Shown here piece by piece: positions 52,374 through 60,503 of a stretch of DNA of 64,000 nucleotides. Positions within the stretch are counted from its first letter, which is position 1. Each line of letters opens with the position of its first letter. The notes under the pieces were generated by a model. It was not told the origin of the DNA. It saw only the letters and a list, made by a program, of their open reading frames with translations, and did no database searches. The stretch spans positions 2,976,001 to 3,040,000 of the forward strand of contig NZ_AP022615.1 in the NCBI RefSeq assembly GCF_010730745.1, written 5' to 3'. The DNA comes from Mycobacterium heidelbergense (GTDB lineage: Bacteria > Actinomycetota > Actinomycetes > Mycobacteriales > Mycobacteriaceae). A program made the translations under genes and the position numbers.

Positions 52374-53098
52374 CCGGCCGCGGTCAGGTTGCGCGCGACC
52401 TTGATGACCGATGCACTTCCGTTCGCGATCATTTCCTCGCGCGGGGTGCGCCCGTCAAATTCGGGGTGAGGACGCATCATCCATCGCGAGAGGCTCACGG
52501 GTCCGCCCGCAAAGGCCGCCTGTAGGACGTTCAGATCGGGGAGGGCACCGGTGGTGTTGTCCGGGTCGAATTGCCAACGAGGCAGCCGCCATTCACGGCC
52601 CACCTTGATACCGACAAGCTTTCGTGATTCGAGTTTGTCGGTGACGCTCTGCGGGCTGATTCCCAGCAATTCGGCGGCAGCTTCCCTGCCGATGCTGTTG
52701 GCGGCGAGGTCGCGTCGCTGCGCGAACTGGTCGGTGAGGTCGGCAACGACTGCCTCGGCTGCGCTCACCGAGTCTGGCGCCGGTCCCCAGAAGCGCTCAT
52801 CGAGGCCGTCGTCGGGCGATGCCGTCACGGCCTCCTCCAGCCGCGCAAGCTCGGACTCGTCGGCTTCGTTGACCAGAGCCTCCAACTCGGCACGCAACCG
52901 AGACTTGTCATCGGAGCCGGGATCAGCCGGTGAGGGTGCTTCGTCGACTTTTTCGACCGCGATGATGGCCAGTCCGGCGTTCTGCAACGCCTGCTCGAGT
53001 TGATCGCGGCTGGGGATGTCCCACGGCAGATTCTTCGGGAGTCGCCGAGCGCCTCGGCTGCCGACGGGCATGCGCTCAACCACCAGGATTTCAGCCAT
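52367..53098 (-). CDS. Antitoxin with MbcA/ParS/Xre-type C-terminal domain
   Basis: This protein of 243 residues has a variable N-terminus, a MerR/excisionase-like helix-turn-helix (NSIGREAAAELLGISPQSVT; KLVGIKVGREWRLPRWQFD) and a C-terminal toxin-binding domain (ALPDLNVLQAAFAGGPVSLS; GRTPREEMIANGSASVIKVA). It is the cognate antitoxin of the RES gene downstream and probably represses its own promoter. At 243 residues it is longer than typical Xre antitoxins (about 120-160). Confidence 0.75.
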   Translation of the reverse strand: MAEILVVERMPVGSRGARRLPKNLPWDIPSRDQLEQALQNAGLAIIAVEKVDEAPSPADPGSDDKSRLRAELEALVNEADESELARLEEAVTASPDDGLDERFWGPAPDSVSAAEAVVADLTDQFAQRRDLAANSIGREAAAELLGISPQSVTDKLESRKLVGIKVGREWRLPRWQFDPDNTTGALPDLNVLQAAFAGGPVSLSRWMMRPHPEFDGRTPREEMIANGSASVIKVARNLTAAGW

Positions 53099-53118
53099 GT
53101 CTGCAGGATACGCAAGAT

Positions 53119-53283
53119 ATGCTATCTACGCTAGGACTGGCCCTGGTTCGGCATGGTGCTCAGACTGGCGGTCCCTTTGAGCGCATCGAAGCACGAATTA
53201 GCGGCGACAACGCTGAACCGCTGCGCGGCTCGTTCCCGACAGACCTGGACGACATCACTTCCCGACTCGACGCCGCGGCTTGA
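53119..53283 (+). CDS. Possible small protein divergent from the antitoxin
   Basis: Fifty-four codons starting at ATG encode STLGLALVRHGAQTGGPFER and end DLDDITSRLDAAA. The composition is protein-like but the frame starts inside the presumed antitoxin promoter and has no ribosome site, so it may be a truncated gene end. No family is recognised. Confidence 0.3.
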   Translation: MLSTLGLALVRHGAQTGGPFERIEARISGDNAEPLRGSFPTDLDDITSRLDAAA

Positions 53284-53427
53284 TTGACTATCTCCCGCCA
53301 CGGTGCGTCATCTGATGCCAAAAAATCACCGACCACAGCAAGCCAGGGTCGGTCGGCGGGCAACAAAAAACCACCGCTGACCTACATCGAGTGCCCCTTC
53401 GATACACCCCATCGAGTGCCCATCGAG

Positions 53428-53500
53428 TGCCCCCGGCAGGATTCGAACCTGCGACACCGGCTTTAGGAGAGCCGTGCTCTATCCCCTGAGCTACGAGGGC
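53428..53500 (-). tRNA. tRNA-Arg (anticodon CCT)
   Basis: The minus strand folds as a complete 73-nt tRNA: acceptor GCCCTCG pairing with CGGGGGC, D arm GCTCAGGGGATAGAGC, anticodon arm GGCTCTCCTAAAGCC with CCT in the loop, T arm GCAGGTTCGAATCCTGC. It reads AGG codons. CCA is not encoded. Its 3' end borders the accessory block and three copies of a 12-mer. Confidence 0.97.
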
Positions 53501-53555
53501 GGACGGGCTGAGTTTACCGGCTGGGTCCGGCACCACGTCGTCGGCGGCGACTCGG

Positions 53556-54374
53556 TCACCGCAGTTCCGCGATGACCTTCGCGAAGTTGCCGATGTGGTT
53601 GTCCTGCACGGTAAAGGACGTGACTCCGTATTTTTCGCGATAGCCGGACAACGTGTCGGCCATCTCGCGGGGTGTTCCGGAGAGCACCGACGGCATGGAC
53701 AGAATCTCCTCATCGGACAGGCCTGAAGCGTACCGGCGGGTCATGCTCAAGTCGGGAAGGGTCTCACCCTCGGCCGGCACGGCGGTGATCGCGAGGTTCA
53801 GCTCCAGCGGATCAAAGCGATCGCCGGCGGCGTCGCGAACGAACTGGACGCGTTCGGCCAGCGGGTCATCGACGTCGCGCACCCTGGCGCCGGTCAGCCC
53901 GATGATGTCGGCATGCCGCGCGGCCAGGGTCAGCACGCGGTCGCCGTTGCCGGCGATGAGGATCGGGACCGTCGGGTGATGCTCCTTCAGATACTTCGTC
54001 ATGTGCTCGAGGTAGTCGACTCGGGCGCCGGCGCTGGGATACGGCAGCTCGGCGGCCTCGAATTCTTCCCGAACGTAACCGGTGCCCAGCCCGACCTCGA
54101 GGCGGCCGTCGCTGAGCACGTCCAAGGCTTGCAGGTCCCTGCCGAGCAGGGCGGGTTTGTAGAAGGCGGCGTTGAGCACGTACATGCTCAGCCGCATGCT
54201 CGTGGTGACCATCGCAACCGCGGTCAGCGTCGGAAAGGGCGCGGCGGCGCCCAAATGGTCGGGCACACACAGAACGTCGAATCCCACGTCTTCGGCCCGT
54301 TTGGCCTTCTCCAGCAGGGCTTCGCGAGACTTGAAAAAGCGCATGCTCATCGCGAATCGGAATTCCTTGGCCAC
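53556..54374 (-). CDS. LLM-class F420-dependent oxidoreductase
   Basis: This protein of 272 residues is a luciferase-like TIM barrel: AKRAEDVGFDVLCVPDHLGA, GRLEVGLGTGYVREEFEAAE and PILIAGNGDRVLTLAARHAD. It resembles the mycobacterial F420 family of TIGR03621 type. The substrate is unknown. GTG 54374 is chosen for its GCGGAGG ribosome site; a TTG seven codons upstream is the longest alternative. Confidence 0.85.
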   Translation of the reverse strand: MAKEFRFAMSMRFFKSREALLEKAKRAEDVGFDVLCVPDHLGAAAPFPTLTAVAMVTTSMRLSMYVLNAAFYKPALLGRDLQALDVLSDGRLEVGLGTGYVREEFEAAELPYPSAGARVDYLEHMTKYLKEHHPTVPILIAGNGDRVLTLAARHADIIGLTGARVRDVDDPLAERVQFVRDAAGDRFDPLELNLAITAVPAEGETLPDLSMTRRYASGLSDEEILSMPSVLSGTPREMADTLSGYREKYGVTSFTVQDNHIGNFAKVIAELR

Positions 54375-54405
54375 CAACAACCTCCGCTCAACCAACTAAG
54401 GACAA

Positions 54406-55461
54406 TTACCAATGACGGGCCGCGGCCGCCAAGCCCCGCACCAGGGCGCTGGTGACCGGCGACAGGCCGTCGGCGCCCGGCAGCGGGCTGCGCGGACTAA
54501 GACCCCTGACGCGGACCGAAAGTTCCAGCTGCGTCCCGCCGTTGCGCACCCGGTTCACCGGGTTGTCGGGATGGAGGCCCCGTAGTTCCGGCGGGATGTC
54601 GTCGATGTCGGTGACGACCTGGTAGCCGGTCACCCGGACGTGCCGGGCCAGGTGGGCCGCCAGCGCGCGGTTGCGTCCCCCGGCCAGCAGCTGTGTGCCG
54701 CGCCCGAGGCGCCCGTAGCCGTGCAACGAGACCGCGACGTCGACATGGTCGAGGAACTCGGCGAGCCGCGGCGACTCATCCGGGTCGTACCGGGCCGACG
54801 GTAGGTGGTGCGGATAGCGGTCGGGATGGCGCAGCACGTACACCGACGCGTCGGCGGCCTCGGCGGCTCGCTCGGCGATGACGTCCGTCATTTCCTCCAG
54901 GCCGCCGCCATGGATGGCCAGGAAGCCGAAACGCGACCGCAGCTGGCTCTCCTCGATCACTCCGGGTTCGCTCAGCAGCGCCGAAAGCGATTGTGGCGCT
55001 GGGGTGTTCACCGAGACGGGACGCGGCCAGCGCGCGGGATCCCAGCGGCGCAAGAAGTCGATCCAGCGTTGCGGCAACCCGTGGTGCACGGCGCCCTCGA
55101 TGATCCTGGGCAGATAGCCCGGCCGGGGCGGACCCGGAGTCACCCGGTGATCGACGTAGACCCAGGCCGGCGACGGCCCGCCGCCGGTGTGCACGGTCAG
55201 CCGGTCGCGCCGGTAGCGCACCGGCACGCCCTCGGCGCCGTCCAACGCCGCCAGGTCGTCGTCGGAAAGCCGCCAGAGCACCCCGTGCACCTGGTTGCCG
55301 GCGAACGGCTCGACGGTGGCGACGCCGCGCTGGTTGATCAGCCAATCGTGATCGGACAGCACCGCCGGCCGCGGATCGGTGGCGCCGGGACAGCGCAGCG
55401 CCATCTGCGTGACGCACAGATTCGACCCATACGCGAAATAGAGATGCCGGCGGCGCGGCAT
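54406..55461 (-). CDS. Cyclotransferase-like / poly-gamma-glutamate hydrolase-like fusion (Rv0923c-like)
   Basis: This protein of 351 residues seems to join two gamma-glutamyl enzymes. Residues 1-150 have the GGCT/AIG2 signature (YFAYGSNLCVTQM; GVLWRLSDDDLAALDGAEGV). From about 165 the protein resembles phage-type poly-gamma-glutamate hydrolases, a zinc peptidase fold (FLAIHGGGLEEMTDVIAERA; VAVSLHGYGR, with spaced His). The first half would act on gamma-glutamyl amines or glutathione-like compounds. The physiological substrate is unknown. Confidence 0.75.
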   Translation of the reverse strand: MPRRRHLYFAYGSNLCVTQMALRCPGATDPRPAVLSDHDWLINQRGVATVEPFAGNQVHGVLWRLSDDDLAALDGAEGVPVRYRRDRLTVHTGGGPSPAWVYVDHRVTPGPPRPGYLPRIIEGAVHHGLPQRWIDFLRRWDPARWPRPVSVNTPAPQSLSALLSEPGVIEESQLRSRFGFLAIHGGGLEEMTDVIAERAAEAADASVYVLRHPDRYPHHLPSARYDPDESPRLAEFLDHVDVAVSLHGYGRLGRGTQLLAGGRNRALAAHLARHVRVTGYQVVTDIDDIPPELRGLHPDNPVNRVRNGGTQLELSVRVRGLSPRSPLPGADGLSPVTSALVRGLAAAARHW

Positions 55462-55655
55462 CTAGTCGGTCACCGTCTTGACGCCGGGGCGGGGGAGCTT
55501 GCTTACGCGGCGGCGCGCACGATCTCGAAGCAAGTTGACTCCCCGCGAGCCTTTTCACGGACAACGACGCCTCCATCCTGCCGTACCGCGCGACGTGCGC
55601 GCTACGGAGTGGGACGGCCGGACCGGAGCCACCGGCGCCGGTGATGTCGGGCGCC

Positions 55656-56888
55656 TCACGCTGAGCCGGTCGCGGTCAGGTAGATCAGCACGACGTTCAA
55701 CAGGCTGATCATGATGGCGACCGCCCAGCCGATCACCGTCGTGACGGGATGGTTGGCGTCGCTGCCCATCAGGTCGCGCTTGCTGGTCAGCCTCACCAGC
55801 GGAAGCACCGCGAACGGGATGCCGAAGGACAGTACGACCTGGGATAACACCAGCGCGCGGGTCGGGTCGAAACCGAGCGCCAGGATCGCCACCGCGGGGC
55901 ACAGTGTGACCAGCCGGCGCACCAGCATGGGGACCGACCGATGGAGCAATCCCTGCATGATCATGGCGCCGGCGTAGGCGCCCACCGACGACGACGCCAA
56001 GCCGGACGCGAGCAGCCCGACCGCGAACAGCACCGCGATCGTCGCGCCCAACGTGTTGTGGATCGCGGTGTAGGCGCCGTCGATGGACGCGGATTCTGGG
56101 TGGCCCTGCAGGTTGATCGCGGCGACGAGCAGCATCGCCGCGTTCACCGTCCCGGCGACGGCCATCGCCAACACGACGTCCACGCGGGTGACACGCAGCA
56201 GCCAGCGCCGGTCGGGGCCGGGCTCGGGATGTCCGTGCCGATCCAGGACCAGGCCCGAGTGCATGTACACCGCGTGCGGCATCACGGTGGCGCCCAGGAT
56301 GGCGGCGGCCAGCAGCACGCTTTCGGCGCCGTGGAAGCGCGGCACCAACCCGCCGACCACGGCGTCGGGCGGTGGCGTGGCGACAAAGAAACTGGCCGCG
56401 AAGCCGACGGCGATGACGAGCAGCAAGCCCGTGATGACACGCTCGAAAAGAATCTGCCCGCGGCGGTCTTTGATCGCCAGCAGCAGTAACGAGATCACCC
56501 CGGTGATGATCCCGCCGAGCGGCAGCGGCAACCCGAACAGAATGCGCAAGGCGATGGCCCCGCCGATCACTTCGGCCACATCGGTCGCCATGGCCACGAT
56601 TTCGGCCTGCGCCCAAAAGGTCAGCCGGAGTGGGCGGCTCATCCGCTTGCCGATCGCCGCGGGCAGCGACCGCCCGGTCACCAGCCCGAGTTTCGCCGAC
56701 AGGTACTGCACGAGGCCCGCCGCCACGTTGGCGGCGACGATGACCCATAGCAGCAAATAGCCGAACTGCGTGCCCGAACTGACGTTGGCCGCCACGTTTC
56801 CGGGATCGACGTAGGCGATCGCGGCGACGAACGCCGGCCCGAGCAGATACCAGCTCGTCTTGAGTGAGGCCTGGGTGCCCTGCGCCAA
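55656..56888 (-). CDS. mntH: Nramp divalent metal transporter MntH
   Basis: This protein of 410 residues has eleven membrane helices and both Nramp signatures: AAIAYVDPGNVAANVSSG (metal-binding DPGN) and VMPHAVYMHSGL (MPH). It imports Mn2+ and other divalent metals with protons. The TTG start at 56888 is used; homologues start further upstream but no better codon is in frame. A possible metalloregulator half-site lies 38 bp upstream. Confidence 0.93.
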   Translation of the reverse strand: MAQGTQASLKTSWYLLGPAFVAAIAYVDPGNVAANVSSGTQFGYLLLWVIVAANVAAGLVQYLSAKLGLVTGRSLPAAIGKRMSRPLRLTFWAQAEIVAMATDVAEVIGGAIALRILFGLPLPLGGIITGVISLLLLAIKDRRGQILFERVITGLLLVIAVGFAASFFVATPPPDAVVGGLVPRFHGAESVLLAAAILGATVMPHAVYMHSGLVLDRHGHPEPGPDRRWLLRVTRVDVVLAMAVAGTVNAAMLLVAAINLQGHPESASIDGAYTAIHNTLGATIAVLFAVGLLASGLASSSVGAYAGAMIMQGLLHRSVPMLVRRLVTLCPAVAILALGFDPTRALVLSQVVLSFGIPFAVLPLVRLTSKRDLMGSDANHPVTTVIGWAVAIMISLLNVVLIYLTATGSA

Positions 56889-56925
56889 CGTATCGACCCT
56901 CGATCCATGGACTCGAATAAAAAAG

Positions 56926-56942
56926 TTAGGTTAGCCGAATAG
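56926..56942 (-). promoter_or_regulatory. Possible IdeR/MntR-type half-site before mntH
   Basis: TTAGGTTAGCCGAATAG matches the left half of the mycobacterial iron box (TTAGGTTAGGCTAACCTAA) perfectly over nine bases and then loosely. Its position 38-54 bp before the mntH start suits a promoter operator. One good half-site is weak evidence. Confidence 0.35.
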
Positions 56943-57130
56943 TCCGGCGGGGAAGCGCGGGGCTGCCGACCCGAACGACCTGACCCATCGCGCAGCGAAC
57001 CCCCAGGCAGAATTTGCCAGCCGTTCACCATGCAGCTGCTAGCTTCATGACTGCGATAGATGGCTGGTTGGCGCGATGCGGCGAGGACGGCGACGGTCGC
57101 GCTTCATCCCTGTGGTGGTGAGGAACTGGA

Positions 57131-58246
57131 TTGAAGCTCAACCGATTTGGCGCCGCGCTCAGTGTCCTGGTCACCGCCGCGCTGGTCCTGTCAGGGTGCG
57201 GACGTGACAACAGCAACACGGCCGGCGGGCGTTCGACAACGACGCCGCTGCCGGTGACGGTGAGTTGCGGCGGGACGAAGACGCTGAAGGCCAGCGGGTC
57301 GACGGCCCAGGCCAACGCGATGACCCGTTTTGTCAAAGCGTTCGAACAAGTTTGTCCCGGTCAGACGTTGAACTACACGCCCGATGGTTCGGGCGCCGGA
57401 ATCAGCGAATTCACGGGCAACCAAACCGATTTCGGCGGCTCGGACGTACCACTGGCGCCGAACGAGCACGACGCGGCGCAGCAGCGCTGCGGCTCGAAAG
57501 CGTGGGACCTGCCGGTGGTGTTCGGCCCGATCGCGATCACCTACAACGTCAAGGGGCTGAGTTCGCTCGTGCTCGACGCCTCGACGGCGGCCAAGATCTT
57601 CAACGGCGGCATTGCCACCTGGAACGATCCCGCGATCCAGGGGCTGAACAAAGGAGCCGCCCTGCCCGCCGAGCCGATTCGCGTGATCTTCCGCAGCGAC
57701 CTGTCCGGAACGTCGGATAACTTCCAGCGCTATCTCGACGCGGCCTCGAATGGCGCGTGGGGTAAGGGCATCGGGAAGACGTTCAACGGCGGTGTCGGTG
57801 AGGGTGCCAAGGGCAACGACGGCACCTCGTCGGCCGTCCAGGCCGCCGAAGGGGCGATCACCTACAACGAGTGGTCGTTCGCGCAGGCGAAGAACCTGAG
57901 CATGGCCAAGATCGTCACCTCGGCCGGGCCGGATCCGGTGGCGATCAGCGCCGACTCGGTCGGCAAGACGATCGCCGGAGCAACGGTCGCGGGGCAGGGT
58001 AACGACCTCGCGCTCAACCTGATGTCGTTCTACCGGCCGAAGCAGCAGGGCGCCTACCCGATTGTGCTGGCGACCTACGAGATCGTGTGCTCGAAGTATC
58101 CGGATCCGCAGGTCGGTGCGGCCGTGAAGGCCTTCCTGCAGAGCACCATCGGCAACGGGCAGAACGGCTTGGCCGACAACGGATACGTGCCCGTGCCGGA
58201 CGCGTGGAAGTTGTGGTTGAGGGCTGCGGTCGACGCCATCAGGTGA
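57131..58246 (+). CDS. Phosphate-binding lipoprotein PstS (extra copy)
   Basis: This protein of 371 residues is a periplasmic phosphate receptor for a Pst ABC transporter. It has a lipobox (AALVLSGCG), phosphate-binding segments (KASGSTAQANAMTRF, GSGAGISEFTGNQTDFGGSD) and RSDLSGTSDNFQRYL. It is very similar over its full length and leader to the gene at 60504, which has the transporter genes after it. The TTG start is preceded by GAGGAACTG. It stands alone between mntH and the convergent Rv0926c-like gene. Confidence 0.9.
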   Translation: MKLNRFGAALSVLVTAALVLSGCGRDNSNTAGGRSTTTPLPVTVSCGGTKTLKASGSTAQANAMTRFVKAFEQVCPGQTLNYTPDGSGAGISEFTGNQTDFGGSDVPLAPNEHDAAQQRCGSKAWDLPVVFGPIAITYNVKGLSSLVLDASTAAKIFNGGIATWNDPAIQGLNKGAALPAEPIRVIFRSDLSGTSDNFQRYLDAASNGAWGKGIGKTFNGGVGEGAKGNDGTSSAVQAAEGAITYNEWSFAQAKNLSMAKIVTSAGPDPVAISADSVGKTIAGATVAGQGNDLALNLMSFYRPKQQGAYPIVLATYEIVCSKYPDPQVGAAVKAFLQSTIGNGQNGLADNGYVPVPDAWKLWLRAAVDAIR

Positions 58247-58253
58247 TGTGGGG

Positions 58254-59330
58254 TCACCCAGGGACGTAGAGGCCCCGACCGGTGACCAGCGGCAGGTCGA
58301 GGGTCGTCACGATGCCCGACGGGGCCGACACCACCGCGGGAATCGCGTTGACAACCCGCATCGCGGTGGCGACCAGTCCGGCGTGGTTGTGGTCGCCGAG
58401 GCGGCTGCTCAGGCAGATGTCGACCGCATACGACGGTTCGCCGGTGATCTCGATGCGGTAGGAACCGCCGGGCTGGGCCGGTTGCGGCCAATCGGGGCAC
58501 AGGTCCTCGCGTAACCGGGTGACGTGTTCGAGGACGACGACGGGGTCGCCGTTGACCATTCCGAACACCTCGAACCGCAGGGCCGCGGCGCTGCCCTTGG
58601 GAATGTGCCCCGAGGCGATGTCGAAGTCCTCGGGCGCCGGCTCGCGGACGTACACCTCGGCGACCTCGTCGAGCGACACGCCCAGGCCCGCCGCCAGCTG
58701 CCGCACCACCGAGCCCCACGCCAGGCTCAGCACACCGGTCTGCAGCAGCATGGGGATCTCGTCGAGGGGCTTGCCGAAGCCCATCACGTCGAACATGACC
58801 ACGGGGCTGTCGTAGGTGGCGTAGTCGACGATCTCCATGCACCGGATCTGTTGGATGTTCTGACAGGTGCCGGCCAGGGCCAGCGGCAGCAGGTCGTTGG
58901 CGAAGCCCGGGTCGATGCCGTTGACGTAGAGGCTCGAATTGCCTTCGCGCGCGGCGTCTTCCAACGGTTTGATGAGTTCCTCGGGAAGGACCTGCCATGG
59001 GTATTGCAGAAAGACGGGGCCGCTGCCGACGATGTTGATCCCGGCCGCCAGAACGCGCCGATAGTCCTCGAGGGCTTCGGGCAGCCGGTTGTCGGCCATC
59101 GCGGTGTAGACGGCGCATTGCGGACCGCTGGCCAGCACGGCGTCCAGGTCGGTGCTGGCAAGCACGCCGGTCGAATCCGCGAGTCCGGCGAGCTCGGCCG
59201 CGTCCTTGCCGGCCTTGGCGTCCGAGGACACCCACACGCCGGTGAGTTCGAACGCGGGGTTGGTGATGAGCGCTTTGAGTGCGTGGACGCCGACATTGCC
59301 GGTGCCCAGCTGAACGACGGGTATGGCCAT
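58254..59330 (-). CDS. Dihydrodipicolinate-reductase-fold NAD(P)-binding protein (Rv0926c-like)
   Basis: This protein of 358 residues has an N-terminal Rossmann motif VVQLGTGNVGVHALKALITN and the AKAGKDAAELAGL loop of DapB-like proteins. A C-terminal mixed domain follows. The orthologue in M. tuberculosis has the same length. Relatives include 2,4-diaminopentanoate dehydrogenases, but the substrate here is unknown. It converges on pstS with a gap of 7 bp. Confidence 0.87.
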   Translation of the reverse strand: MAIPVVQLGTGNVGVHALKALITNPAFELTGVWVSSDAKAGKDAAELAGLADSTGVLASTDLDAVLASGPQCAVYTAMADNRLPEALEDYRRVLAAGINIVGSGPVFLQYPWQVLPEELIKPLEDAAREGNSSLYVNGIDPGFANDLLPLALAGTCQNIQQIRCMEIVDYATYDSPVVMFDVMGFGKPLDEIPMLLQTGVLSLAWGSVVRQLAAGLGVSLDEVAEVYVREPAPEDFDIASGHIPKGSAAALRFEVFGMVNGDPVVVLEHVTRLREDLCPDWPQPAQPGGSYRIEITGEPSYAVDICLSSRLGDHNHAGLVATAMRVVNAIPAVVSAPSGIVTTLDLPLVTGRGLYVPG

Positions 59331-59359
59331 GGCTAGCTCCTTAGCGGTGGGGACGGGAC

Positions 59360-59421
59360 CGCGAGCAGACGCGGAATCGCACGCCAGGTGCCCCGGCGGT
59401 GCGATTCCGCGTCTGCTCGCG
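59360..59421. terminator. Family C hairpin, copy 2
   Basis: The exact 23-bp arms 59360-59382 and 59399-59421 (core GCAGACGCGGAATCGCAC) enclose a 16-nt loop. It sits between two co-directional genes, so it could end the SDR transcript before the next gene. It differs from the copy at 7269 by one compensated base pair in the core. Confidence 0.7.
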
Positions 59422-59430
59422 CGTCATGGG

Positions 59431-60222
59431 TCACAGGTCCGGGAGGGGTAAGTCGAGATTGGGGAAGGTGAGGCCACCGTCGACCTCCAGCGTCTTGCCG
59501 GTCAGGAAGCTGCCGGCGGGCGACGCCAAATAGACTGCGGCAGCGGCGATGTCGTCGGGGTCGCCGAGGCGGCGCATGGGCGTCACCTTCTCCATCGGTG
59601 CGCGCAGCTCCTCGTTGGAGGCCACCACGTCCAGCGCGGAGGTCAGGATGGACCCCGGTGCGATGGCGTTGACCCGGACGCGTGGGCACACGTCCAGCGC
59701 CGCCAGCCGGGTGTAATGAGACAGCGCGGCTTTGGCGGTGCCGTAGGCCGCGAACCCGCGCCCGGCCAGCCGGCCCATGGTCGAGGTGATGTTGATGATG
59801 CTGCCGCCGCCGGAGTGCTCGAGCATCAACGGCACCGCCGCGGTGGTGAGCGCGTGGGCGGTGGCGACGTTGAAGGTGAACGCGTCCTTGAGGTCCTTGG
59901 TCGAGGTGGTCAGCAGGGTGTTGGGCATGGTCCCGCCGACGTTGTTGACGACGATGTCTAGTTTCCCGAAGGCCGCGACGGCCTGACCGGCGAGCTCCGC
60001 GGTCGACTCCGGGTGGGCCAGGTCGGCGGCGACCGTGTGGGCCCGCCGGCCCGTCGCGCGGACCTGCTCGGCGACGTCGTCTAGTTGCGATTGCGTGCGC
60101 GACGCGATGAGGACATCGGCGCCTGCCTCGGCGAAAGCCAGCGCGATGGCGGCACCGAGGCCGCGGCCGCCACCGGTGATGACGGCGACTTTGTCGTCGA
60201 GACGGAACCTGTCAAGGATCAT
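59431..60222 (-). CDS. Short-chain dehydrogenase/reductase (Rv0927c-like)
   Basis: This protein of 263 residues is a classical SDR: cofactor motif TGGGRGLGAAIALAFAEAG, NNVGG, and active-site INITSTMGR with YGTAKAALSHY (Ser, Tyr and Lys). Length equals Rv0927c. The substrate is unknown; it is divergent from pstS3 and would end at the family C hairpin. Confidence 0.9.
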   Translation of the reverse strand: MILDRFRLDDKVAVITGGGRGLGAAIALAFAEAGADVLIASRTQSQLDDVAEQVRATGRRAHTVAADLAHPESTAELAGQAVAAFGKLDIVVNNVGGTMPNTLLTTSTKDLKDAFTFNVATAHALTTAAVPLMLEHSGGGSIINITSTMGRLAGRGFAAYGTAKAALSHYTRLAALDVCPRVRVNAIAPGSILTSALDVVASNEELRAPMEKVTPMRRLGDPDDIAAAAVYLASPAGSFLTGKTLEVDGGLTFPNLDLPLPDL

Positions 60223-60503
60223 TGCGGCCTCTCTATTTCAGTTGTCGACGAAACGGTAGCAAAACGCGGCCGCCGCCGATCACGGCATTTCTGAAACAGG
60301 TTCTAGTTTGTCATACGGGCGTGGCGATGTAACGCCGCCCAAGGCGGCGATTGCGCGCCCGGCCGGCCGGTGATGACGTCCGTGCAAAATTCGCCGACCG
60401 TTAACCTTGTTACTGTTAGCTTCATGGCTGCGAGAGATGGCTGGTTGGTGAGCCGCAGCCACCGGCGGCGGCGATGTTTCATCCCTACTGTTAAGGAACT
60501 GAA

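Noticed and set aside
49575..53427. Whole block considered as a prophage or integrative island
   Set aside because: No integrase, terminase, structural or replication gene is present; only circumstantial signs (tRNA border, toxin-antitoxin pair) remain.
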